From positions 1 through 64,000 of the forward strand of contig JAVBXN010000026.1 in assembly GCA_030824515.1 (NCBI GenBank): DNA of 64,000 nt, written 5' to 3'. The stretch is from Pelobacter sp. Its GTDB lineage: Bacteria > Desulfobacterota > Desulfuromonadia > Geobacterales > Pseudopelobacteraceae. Position numbers and translations under genes: made by a program. The notes under the pieces were generated by a model, which did not search any database, was not told where the DNA came from, and worked only from the letters and a program-made list of their open reading frames with translations. This document shows positions 1-7,546 of this stretch, piece after piece; the first letter of the stretch is position 1; each line of letters begins with the position of its first letter.

Positions 1-1
1 T

Positions 2-499
2 AATGAACGGAAGGTATCATCCGGAACGAATTCAAATCGAAAAAAGAACAGTTGTGTCAAAGAACAATACAAATTAAGAAGTTACAGACGTACAATCAAA
101 TTTTACCGGACAGTAGTGAACGAAAATGATACGTTCAAAATAAGAGACGGTACGGTTAAGTATAACGTTATCCCAAATCCGAATAACATTTCAGAGGGAA
201 AAGTGATGCAGTTCATGAAAGATACTATGAATGACGGAATCTGGTTCCCTGTCATGAATGATTGCCATGGAGCAGTTAATGATACTCTTGCCCACTTTGA
301 ATTACCCAATCCTGGAGCGCCAGGTGGCAGAGTTGGATCAATTCAAGATTCAAATGGATTAATTACCCCGAATACTGACACCATGAGCACCAATAGCACC
401 CCAACCAGACAAAATCTGAATGATGTACAAGCAGAAACACCTACTACGTTATTCAATAGTGGATCACAAATAAGCATTGACCCAAGAGCATCAAAATGA
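2..499 (+). CDS. C-terminal part of an unknown protein, cut by the window start
   Basis: This reading frame is open from base 2 to the TGA at 497-499, so the gene very probably begins before the window; a GTG at 116 is the first possible internal start but has no clear ribosome binding site. About 165 residues are visible. Residues encoded around 258-330 read NDCHGAV...NPGAPGGR, a Cys-His motif followed by a Pro/Gly-rich stretch that recalls the C-terminal ends of RHS-type and other polymorphic toxins or NlpC/LRAT-like cysteine enzymes; that resemblance is from memory and weak. The tail is Ser/Thr/Asn-rich and probably disordered. Base composition is much more AT-rich than the cytochrome genes that follow, which suggests acquired DNA. 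The stop overlaps the start region of the next gene, so the two are probably co-transcribed. Function is not known. Confidence 0.5.
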   Translation, partial: NERKVSSGTNSNRKKNSCVKEQYKLRSYRRTIKFYRTVVNENDTFKIRDGTVKYNVIPNPNNISEGKVMQFMKDTMNDGIWFPVMNDCHGAVNDTLAHFELPNPGAPGGRVGSIQDSNGLITPNTDTMSTNSTPTRQNLNDVQAETPTTLFNSGSQISIDPRASK

Positions 500-507
500 G
501 GTGTCGG

Positions 508-1395
508 ATGAATTATACATATATAATAAGCTTGCTTACTATTGGGATAATATCGTTATCCGCCTGTCAATCTATTGCTATAAACTCAAATAGTAAACCA
601 GATGAAAAGCGACTTTATATCTATAGTTCAAGAGAGCTAAAAAGTTTATTAGATGATGCGGGATATTCAGATTACAGGGCATGGGATATTTCAAGGAATC
701 TGGATGGTTCATCAATTTTTTTGTATAATTGGGGCAAGAAAAAGGCTCTGGTTGTGTCATGTGATGGTTCTATTCGCGAGTCCGATTTACCGAAAGAATC
801 GAGACATGACGATAATTCGGTATTATTTAATAATAAACACCAGGTGATCGCTTGGCACTACAATGGAAAAGTTAATTTCAATAACGGGATAAGCAAAGAA
901 GAAGCTTTTAAGGTTGCTGAAAGGACTAATCAAGCCGGTGGATATTTTCTAACAAAAGAAATTTTTTCCAGAGAAATATATTCTATTGAAAAGCCTGATA
1001 TCCCACTCGCTAAATTTATGAACTTTTATGGTCACCGATTATTTACAAAGAATGACAAGATTATTGTGTTTGGAGGATATAAAAATCAAGATACGCAAGA
1101 AGAAATGTATATTTTTAATAGAAAAGGTAACGACCTGATTCAGGAAGAGAAGTTAATTATTCAACGACCTGGTAAATCGCCTGCGCCATTTAATGTAATA
1201 GACGTAAATCCTTGGGATGATGAAATATTGTTTAAAGATGTTTACGATATGCCATATCGATCAATATGGTATGTGTATAACTACAAGACTCATGAGTTGA
1301 AAAAATTAGGCAAAGTTCCATTATTCGGAGGTGAAGCACTTTATCTGCAATGTGACATAATTAAAAAAGCTACTGAAAAACTGAAAAACAGGTAG
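508..1395 (+). CDS. Putative lipoprotein, possible partner or immunity protein
   Basis: This encodes a 295-residue protein with a lipoprotein signal: a short polar start, a hydrophobic stretch and the lipobox LSAC about 20 residues in. I prefer the ATG at 508 because GAGGTG lies 4 bases upstream and the signal peptide then has normal length; an ATG at 496 in the same frame overlaps the previous stop as ATGA. The rest has no motif I recognise; it is rich in Lys, Asn and Tyr and includes repeated strand-like segments. The gene is AT-rich like its upstream neighbour. A secreted-type protein end followed at once by a small lipoprotein gene is the layout seen in toxin-immunity pairs, but that is only inference from context. 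Confidence 0.6.
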   Translation: MNYTYIISLLTIGIISLSACQSIAINSNSKPDEKRLYIYSSRELKSLLDDAGYSDYRAWDISRNLDGSSIFLYNWGKKKALVVSCDGSIRESDLPKESRHDDNSVLFNNKHQVIAWHYNGKVNFNNGISKEEAFKVAERTNQAGGYFLTKEIFSREIYSIEKPDIPLAKFMNFYGHRLFTKNDKIIVFGGYKNQDTQEEMYIFNRKGNDLIQEEKLIIQRPGKSPAPFNVIDVNPWDDEILFKDVYDMPYRSIWYVYNYKTHELKKLGKVPLFGGEALYLQCDIIKKATEKLKNR

Positions 1396-1618
1396 CACGC
1401 TTGGTACCTTGAGAGTGCATTACAGTGGGCTGCTACTAGCACAAACCACATAAGGGTCGCGTTTCACCGATATCATTCGAGAAAAACTATTACGAAGAAA
1501 TTAAGGCAGCATGACCATAGGTATGGTGTCCACTATTGACAGCGCATGTCAGTTGATTAAGATGACAAAACCGGGCTCTGCTCCCCGTAGGCCGGTGCTG
1601 TTCCCAGCGAGGTGTAAA

Positions 1619-2566
1619 GTGAGATCGAATTTAATTTGCAGGTGCGTCATGACGGCCGTCATGCTGATGATGTCGGCAATCCTGAATCCGGCATATGCCG
1701 GAGAATACAAGGCCACATTTATCCATAAACTGTCGGACTTCTCCGGCGCAAAACCATTCAATGCCGCCCTGCTCAAGTCCGACCCCGTCAAGAATGAGGT
1801 CTATGCCATTAATGGTGATTCCGTCTCGGTCTTTAATGCCAGCGGCATGGAAGTATACCGTATTGATTCAGACTCCTCCATCGGCTCGATTGTTGATATC
1901 GTGGTCAGAAGCGATCAGAAACTGGTTCTCCTGACCAGTAAAAACAGCAAGGTTCAGCTCCTTTTGTGCAATTACCGTGGTGAACGGCTGGGTGAAATTC
2001 AGTTGAAAGGAGCGCCTCCCGAATACAAGAATTTTTCTCCCAATCGTATCTACTGTCGTGACAGGCAGCTCTATCTGGTCAGCATGGGCGGCATGAGGAT
2101 GCTGGTGACAGACGAACAGGGGACATTTGTTCGTGCCGTTGATCTGGCCTCAGCTATCGGTTTTACCGAGCAGGAGCGCGTAGACAGCGGTATGGGCGGT
2201 TTTGCGCTGGACCGGGACGGCGGATTCGTCTTTACGGTGCCGGTTATGGGCAGGTTGTTTACCCTGAACAGTGACGGAAAAACCTCCAAGGGTTTCGGCC
2301 GCCGTGGCAGTCGGCCGGGGCTCTTTGGCGTGCCGACAGGTATCGCTGTTGACCGGGAAGGCAACTACCTGGTGACTGACAAGCTGCGCTGCGTGGTGAT
2401 TGCCTTTGACCGCAAATTTGCTTTTGTCGCCGAGTTTGCCCGGCGCGGATTCAATCCGGGTGACCTGATCGCTCCCGATGACATCGTGGTTGATCCGGCC
2501 AACCGCGCCTACATCAGCAACCTCCGCAAGCGAGGAGTGGTGGTGTACCAGCTGTCAAGTAATTAA
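1619..2566 (+). CDS. Secreted NHL-repeat beta-propeller protein
   Basis: This is a 315-residue exported protein made of NHL-type beta-propeller repeats (recurring patterns such as G-I-A-V-D-R-E-G-N-Y-L-V-T-D and I-V-V-D-P-A-N-R-A-Y-I-S-N). I place the start at the GTG at 1619: a GAGGTG ribosome site sits just upstream and translation from there gives a clean signal peptide ending AYA before GEYK. The frame is open upstream to an ATG at 1511, but that adds a non-signal extension. NHL propellers usually bind proteins or other ligands; here the protein is probably periplasmic or extracellular. It lies directly before the omcS riboswitch. As I recall, an NHL gene also precedes omcS in Geobacter sulfurreducens, and a second NHL gene lies at 16.8 kb here, so a role in cytochrome wire biogenesis or surface attachment is plausible but unproven. 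Confidence 0.75.
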   Translation: MRSNLICRCVMTAVMLMMSAILNPAYAGEYKATFIHKLSDFSGAKPFNAALLKSDPVKNEVYAINGDSVSVFNASGMEVYRIDSDSSIGSIVDIVVRSDQKLVLLTSKNSKVQLLLCNYRGERLGEIQLKGAPPEYKNFSPNRIYCRDRQLYLVSMGGMRMLVTDEQGTFVRAVDLASAIGFTEQERVDSGMGGFALDRDGGFVFTVPVMGRLFTLNSDGKTSKGFGRRGSRPGLFGVPTGIAVDREGNYLVTDKLRCVVIAFDRKFAFVAEFARRGFNPGDLIAPDDIVVDPANRAYISNLRKRGVVVYQLSSN

Positions 2567-3206
2567 CCCCACGCTTGTGCCAACTCGCATTGGCCAAATA
2601 TTAAAAACCCTCCAAATTCGCATTAACTACCCAACGTTAAAATAGGTTTAAATCCGTAAACATCATTTCATCAAAACGTGATATGGCGTAAGGCTTTAGC
2701 TATATAGCTGAGTCGTGCTCTGGGGCCATTGTGAGCAAGTTGTAACTCTTTCGAATTACTCCGATTTAATTATCCGGATTGTGCTTCGTGGATGAATACT
2801 CGACCACATACATAGGGGATGGGATAACTTTATGCGATAATGCAATGAGTTCCGTCAGGACAATATTGAAGCCAATCCGCCTTGCAGGTTTCATATTCAA
2901 ACAGCCAGCGACATTAATCAGGGAGCGGTTTACACCTGATTAACAGGCCTGTACTTTTTGTATTTTAATTATAGTTCAATAATATTAATTAGTGATACGC
3001 CATAACACTATTTGTTGGGAGTTGCTACGCCATGCCGCCGACAACTGTTTACGGTTAAACAAAGTCCAAGATATTTGATTTATTCAAATTAAATTTCACT
3101 GTGGTGTTGGTATGCAAAATGTAATGAACTTAATCAACGCGTGATCATGCAATGCAACATGTAAGTCAAGTAATCGGCCCGAAGAGATGTTATCTGCCAA
3201 CCCCAA
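2567..3206 (+). other. Long non-coding region upstream of the omcS riboswitch
   Basis: About 640 bases separate the NHL gene from the riboswitch. It is AT-rich with stretches such as TTTAATTATAG and no convincing ORF on either strand. I looked for a sigma-54 type GG-N10-GC promoter and for a clear -35/-10 pair and found none that I would defend. The omcS promoter and any upstream activator sites must lie here, because the riboswitch immediately downstream needs to be transcribed from this stretch or from read-through. Confidence 0.5.
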
Positions 3207-3316
3207 TCCTCTGTAAAAAGTAAACCCATCGAAAGATGGGGACACAAAACCACAGGTCCCAAGTTCACTGAACCGGATGGCTGGGTTACCGGAGTCCACA
3301 AAAATGGAGGATACAA
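3207..3316 (+). promoter_or_regulatory. GEMM-I riboswitch, predicted 3',3'-cGAMP class (GEMM-Ib), upstream of omcS
   Basis: Bases 3209-3294 match the GEMM-I cyclic-dinucleotide aptamer: P1 is CTCTG (3209-3213) with CGGAG (3290-3294), P2 is CCATC-GAAA-GATGG with its GNRA loop, followed by the GGACACAAAACC linker and the closing GGGTTACCGG. The base three positions before AAACC, equivalent to position 20 of the Vc2 aptamer, is A3219. G there marks c-di-GMP aptamers; A marks the Geobacter GEMM-Ib group selective for 3',3'-cGAMP. The P1 5' strand region ATCCTC (3206-3211) is also complementary to GAGGAT (3307-3312), which overlaps the omcS ribosome site, so ligand-stabilised P1 could free the ribosome site and turn expression on. 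The pairing scheme is inference. Confidence 0.88.
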
Positions 3317-4627
3317 ATGGGAACAGTAACCAAGGCAACAGTACTTGCAGCAGCAGCGCTCCTTATCAGTGCACCGGCAGCTTTCGCGTTCCACTCCGGT
3401 GGTGTCGCCGATTGTGAAGGATGTCACTCGATGCACAACTCGTATGAAGGCGCCGCCAACGTCACCGGCATGACCCAGTACCAATCCGGCCCCTTCCTGC
3501 TGAAAGCCCAGGATGCATCCGGATCCTGCCTCAACTGCCATGCGGCACCAGACACCACCGGGAGCAGCTACCACATCGCCACCCTCGGCGTGACCCCTAA
3601 TGACAGCAGCCGCGCGGTCGAAGGCACCCCAGGCGGCGACTTCGCCTGGCTGAAGAAAACCATGACGTTCAGCGTCCGTGGTAATCCCACAACCATCGAT
3701 GGCGACCGCAAAGGGCACAACATCGTTGCCGCCGACTTCGGTTACACCGCTGACAAGACCCTGACCACAGCGCCCGGCGGCACCTATCCGGCCAAAGACC
3801 TGGCCTGCTCTTCGTGCCATGATCCACACGGCACCTATCGCCGCTTTGCTGATGGCAGCCAGGCTCGCACCGGCCTGCCGATCTTCGCTTCCGGTTCCTA
3901 CACCAGCAGCATCAGCCCGACCGCCGGCGTTTCCGCGGTTGGCGTATACCGCATCCTGGCCGGCGTCGGCTATCAGCCCAAATCACTGTCCGGTTCCTTT
4001 GCTTTCCCGAGTCCAGCTCCTGACGCAGTTGCCAAGTCCAGCTACAACGGTGTCTCGACCACGGTTAACACCGCCGCCGGACAGAAAGACCTGGTTGCCT
4101 ATGGCCAGGGCATGTCCGAATACTGTGCCAACTGCCATACTGCGATGCACCTTGACACCTACGCCTCCGGCACCAAAGGTCTGGTCCACCCGGCCGGCAA
4201 CGGCGCCAAGCTGACCGCTCCGATCGCCGCCAACTACAATGCCTATGTGACTTCCGGCGTCATGACCGGAACCGTCGGCTACAGCGCCATAGCGCCCTAC
4301 GAGCTTGGCACCCAGGACTATGCTGCAATGAAAGCCTTCGTGGCCGCTCCCGTCGCAGCCACCACCAGCAATAACGTCAACTGCCTCTCCTGCCACCGCG
4401 CCCACGCTTCCGGTTTCGAGAGCATGGCCCGCTACAGCCTGTTCAACGAGTTCATGACGGTTGCCGACGCCGCCGGTGTTGCAATCTACGATTCCTCCAC
4501 CACCGAAGGCAAGATCAACACCGGCTACTCGGTACAGCAGCAGACCGATGCCTACAACGGCCGTCCTGCAACTGCCTTTGGCCCCATGGCACGCAACAAC
4601 TGCAACAAGTGCCACGCCAAAGACTGA
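3317..4627 (+). CDS. omcS: OmcS-type six-heme nanowire cytochrome
   Basis: This 436-residue protein has a signal peptide ending at about residue 24 (AFA, then FHSGG) and six CXXCH heme motifs at residues 33, 71, 164, 270, 356 and 429. Order, spacing and flanking text (FHSGGVADCEGCH at the start, CSSCHDPHGTYRRF, CLSCHRAHASGF, and the end CNKCHAKD) match what I know of OmcS of Geobacter sulfurreducens, the extracellular cytochrome that polymerises into micrometre-long filaments carrying electrons to metal oxides and partner cells. A strong GGAGG site lies 6 bases before the ATG and is overlapped by the riboswitch expression platform. A Rho-independent terminator follows 35 bases after the stop, so omcS may form its own transcript with partial read-through. 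High similarity to the next gene shows duplication within the locus. Confidence 0.9.
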   Translation: MGTVTKATVLAAAALLISAPAAFAFHSGGVADCEGCHSMHNSYEGAANVTGMTQYQSGPFLLKAQDASGSCLNCHAAPDTTGSSYHIATLGVTPNDSSRAVEGTPGGDFAWLKKTMTFSVRGNPTTIDGDRKGHNIVAADFGYTADKTLTTAPGGTYPAKDLACSSCHDPHGTYRRFADGSQARTGLPIFASGSYTSSISPTAGVSAVGVYRILAGVGYQPKSLSGSFAFPSPAPDAVAKSSYNGVSTTVNTAAGQKDLVAYGQGMSEYCANCHTAMHLDTYASGTKGLVHPAGNGAKLTAPIAANYNAYVTSGVMTGTVGYSAIAPYELGTQDYAAMKAFVAAPVAATTSNNVNCLSCHRAHASGFESMARYSLFNEFMTVADAAGVAIYDSSTTEGKINTGYSVQQQTDAYNGRPATAFGPMARNNCNKCHAKD

Positions 4628-4662
4628 TCTGAACATGGAATTTTCTGTATCGTAGTCTATTC

Positions 4663-4690
4663 TGGCCGGGGATCAGTCCCCGGCCATTTT
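4663..4690 (+). terminator. Rho-independent terminator after omcS
   Basis: A perfect 10-bp stem (TGGCCGGGGA / TCCCCGGCCA) closed by TCAG is followed by TTTT. It lies between omcS and the second OmcS-like gene and should limit read-through, so omcS can be made at a higher level than the genes behind it. Confidence 0.88.
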
Positions 4691-4746
4691 CAGACAACCG
4701 CCCCCGCTTAAGGCCTTTTGCTTCCTAATCCGGAAAGAGCCGACCC

Positions 4747-6072
4747 ATGCACAGCCACCAGAAAAGCAAATCATACATTTTGGTCTTGCAGACCACCTTT
4801 GCCGTGCTGGTGGCCGCGGCACTCTGCATTCCGGTTGATGCCTTTCACCGGGGCGGCGTGGGGGAGTGCGAGGGGTGCCACACCATCCACAACTCAGTTG
4901 AAGGGCAGCCCGACAGCCCGGCCGGTATTTCCGGCAACTACCTGCTGAAAGGGAGTGACCCCAGTTCGGTCTGCCTGAACTGTCACCAGGTTTCCGGCGA
5001 CACCGGTCCGACCGGTTATCACATCAGTACGGCGCCCGTTGATATGCCGGCCGGCTCACCTCCCCGCCAGATGACACCAGGCGGCGATTTCGGCTGGCTG
5101 AAAAAATCCTACACCTGGTTCAGCAGCCTGGGATCCACAACCATTCAGCGCAGCCCGGCCAACAGCCATGGCCATAATATCGTTGCCCTGGATTACGGTT
5201 ATGACATGGATTTCGACAAGCCCAAGGCTCCCGGTGGCGATTATCCATCGGCCGCCCTGTCCTGTACCAGTTGCCACGATCCCCATGGCAAATACCGCCG
5301 CTTTTCTGACGGCAGCATCAGCACCGCTGCCGCGCCGATCAAGGGTTCAGGATCGCTGGTTCGCAGCGCGGAGCCTGATCCCCAAAATGCCGTCGGCGTC
5401 TATCGCCTGCTGGGAGGCGTCGGTTACTACCAGAAATCCCAGGGGCAATCGAATGTCTTTTCCAACAATCCGCCGGCAGCGGTCGCGCCCGACGTTTACA
5501 ACCGCTCCGAAAGCGTCTCGCAAACCAGGGTTGCCTATGGGGCGGGCATGTCGGATTGGTGCCGCAACTGCCACAGCGGCATTCATACGGATGCCGCGCC
5601 GGCATCACTCAAGCATCCGTCCGGCGGCTTGGGCGCCGGCCTTGGCGCAGGCATAGCCGGCTGGTATGACCAGTACATCAAAGACGGGGACCTGTCAGGG
5701 GTCGAGAGTAATGCCTATCTGTCACTGGTCCCTTTTGAAATCGGTTCGACCGATTACAGCATGGTGCTCAAGCCGATTGCCGGCACGACACCGACCAGGG
5801 GACCGTCGCTGACCGACGGTACGCCACAGGTGATGTGCCTCTCGTGCCATCGGGCCCACGCCAGCGGCTGGGATGGTTCAATGCGCTGGAACAACCGGTC
5901 GCCCTATATCGTTTATGCGGGCAAATATTCCCAGACCGGCGACATACAGCCCTATGGTCAGGGTAGAAACGAACTTGAAGCCCAGGCGGCGTATTACAAC
6001 ATCCCGGCCTCGGCCTTCGGCTACAACCAGTACCAGTTTTGTTACAAGTGCCACCAGAGCGGCACCAAGTAG
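4747..6072 (+). CDS. omcT: Six-heme OmcS-family cytochrome, OmcT-like by position
   Basis: This 441-residue exported cytochrome is a paralogue of the upstream omcS product: the same FHRGGVGECEGCHTIHNS opening (first heme motif at residue 41), six CXXCH motifs in the same order (CEGCH, CLNCH, CTSCH, CRNCH, CLSCH, CYKCH at 432-436) and the same MTPGGDFGWLKK, CHDPHGKYRRF and CHRAHASGW blocks. The N-terminal hydrophobic stretch (about residues 12-30) is the signal peptide. In G. sulfurreducens omcT lies directly behind omcS, so the name is given by position and similarity; orthology was not tested. It lies behind a terminator and 60 bases before the propeller lipoprotein gene. Its ribosome site is weak (GGAAAGAG, poorly spaced), in line with lower expression than omcS. 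Confidence 0.82.
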   Translation: MHSHQKSKSYILVLQTTFAVLVAAALCIPVDAFHRGGVGECEGCHTIHNSVEGQPDSPAGISGNYLLKGSDPSSVCLNCHQVSGDTGPTGYHISTAPVDMPAGSPPRQMTPGGDFGWLKKSYTWFSSLGSTTIQRSPANSHGHNIVALDYGYDMDFDKPKAPGGDYPSAALSCTSCHDPHGKYRRFSDGSISTAAAPIKGSGSLVRSAEPDPQNAVGVYRLLGGVGYYQKSQGQSNVFSNNPPAAVAPDVYNRSESVSQTRVAYGAGMSDWCRNCHSGIHTDAAPASLKHPSGGLGAGLGAGIAGWYDQYIKDGDLSGVESNAYLSLVPFEIGSTDYSMVLKPIAGTTPTRGPSLTDGTPQVMCLSCHRAHASGWDGSMRWNNRSPYIVYAGKYSQTGDIQPYGQGRNELEAQAAYYNIPASAFGYNQYQFCYKCHQSGTK

Positions 6073-6117
6073 CGGCGCAGCGCATGCGCCAGGGCATGAA
6101 AAATGGGGAGAGTTGAT

Positions 6118-7524
6118 GTGTTGACCAGATTCCTGCTGATTGCAACCATTCTGACAATATTCTGCTCCGGATGCGCCCAGACGCGCCAGGCGACCAAGCC
6201 GCTGCTGGCCCCGTCACAGGGGGAGCTGTACCTGTACTGCGAACCGTTTTCCCAGGATGCCGAGAATCTGCGCTTTACCGTTGATGGCGTTGCAGTGATA
6301 CGCGATGACGGCCTGACGGTTCCACTCAAGCAGGAGTTCCGGGAGTTTGCCCCCGCTGAATTGCGCCGCCAGCGATTTTTTGCCCAGGGCATCATTCCGG
6401 CGGGGCGCTATGTCGGCCTGGCCTTCACGGTTAAAAACGCCACCCTGCTGGGACAGTCCGGAACCGGAAATCTTCTGGTGCAGGACAGGCCCTATGAGGT
6501 GAAGGTCTCGGTCACCGTCAGGGAAGGTAAGGCTGCGGTAATGGTTTTGAATCTTGATTATCGCGAGTCATTGAAGGGGGTCTCATTCACTCCCGCCTTC
6601 TCGACTGAAATGCCTCCCCGTCCGCTGCCCGAGTTGACCGGCTATGTGACCAACCGTGGCGATAACACCATCACGGTCTTTGACCGGCGCTCCGCACGAA
6701 TCGGAGGCGTGATCGAAACCGGCCGCGGCCCGGCCGGCATTGCGCTGGACCAGATCAGACTGCGGGCCTACGTGGCCCTGTCCGGCCAGGACACTCTGGC
6801 CGTGTTTGACGTCAAGGAAAATGACTTTGTCGATCGCATCCGGCTCAACCCGGGCGACGAACCGGGTTTCGTGGCGCTATCCGTTGACGGGAAAACCGCG
6901 GTAACGGCCAACACCGGCTCCAATACCGCCAGCATCGTGGATGTCCAGACTCTGACCGAGGTTGCCCATCTGCCGACCGGCATCGGACCGGAGTTCATAA
7001 TCATGGACCGCAGCGGGCGCCGGGCGTTTGTCTTCAACAGGTATTCCAACACTATTACCGTGATCGACCTGGCCTTGCGACAAGTGGCGGGAACGATCGC
7101 AACCGAATCGGCGCCGGTCTACGGGCAGTTCAACCGCAAAGGGGACCGGCTGTACGTGGCGCACGCCATGACCCCCAACATCCTGGAAATCTCGCTTGAT
7201 ACGCTGACGATAACCAGGAGGATCAACGCCGGTAGCGGAGTCAGCGCCATGAAAGTCAATCCGGCCACGGATCTGCTCTACGTTGCCACCAGGTTTGGCG
7301 GGATAATCGATATCTACGACCCGTTTTCCCTGATGCCTGGTAATTTTCTGAAAGCTGACGGAGCGGTCGGATACCTGGCCATCGACGGGGAGGAGAATAA
7401 CCTGGTGATAGTGCATCCCCGCGAACGGCTGATCCGCCTGATCAACCTGATCAGCAAAAAACAGCACGGTCTGGTGGATACCGGCGCCGATCCCTACTGT
7501 ACAGCCATATTCGGCGAACGTTAA
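6118..7524 (+). CDS. Lipoprotein with YVTN-type beta-propeller
   Basis: This encodes a lipoprotein of about 468 residues. The signal peptide ends in the lipobox CSGC followed by AQTR. Residues about 30-170 form an unrecognised domain; from about residue 175 the sequence shows six or more YVTN-type repeats (GYVTNRGDNTITVFD, TAVTANTGSNTASIVDV, AFVFNRYSNTITVID), a seven-bladed-propeller family found in surface-layer and quinoprotein-like proteins. I prefer the GTG at 6118 because GGGGAGAG lies 5 bases before it; an ATG at 6103 is in frame but the ribosome site lies inside it. It is probably anchored to the outer membrane and sits between the OmcS-like cytochromes and the barrel protein, so it may help deliver or dock cytochromes. 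This role is inferred from position only. Confidence 0.72.
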   Translation: MLTRFLLIATILTIFCSGCAQTRQATKPLLAPSQGELYLYCEPFSQDAENLRFTVDGVAVIRDDGLTVPLKQEFREFAPAELRRQRFFAQGIIPAGRYVGLAFTVKNATLLGQSGTGNLLVQDRPYEVKVSVTVREGKAAVMVLNLDYRESLKGVSFTPAFSTEMPPRPLPELTGYVTNRGDNTITVFDRRSARIGGVIETGRGPAGIALDQIRLRAYVALSGQDTLAVFDVKENDFVDRIRLNPGDEPGFVALSVDGKTAVTANTGSNTASIVDVQTLTEVAHLPTGIGPEFIIMDRSGRRAFVFNRYSNTITVIDLALRQVAGTIATESAPVYGQFNRKGDRLYVAHAMTPNILEISLDTLTITRRINAGSGVSAMKVNPATDLLYVATRFGGIIDIYDPFSLMPGNFLKADGAVGYLAIDGEENNLVIVHPRERLIRLINLISKKQHGLVDTGADPYCTAIFGER

Positions 7525-7546
7525 GCGATCCGGAAACGAGAAGCTG

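Noticed and set aside
2567-3206. Sigma-54 promoter upstream of omcS
   Set aside because: The best candidate (TGGTGTTGGTATGCA near 3100) has a spacing one base too short and lacks the C/A core; not strong enough to report.
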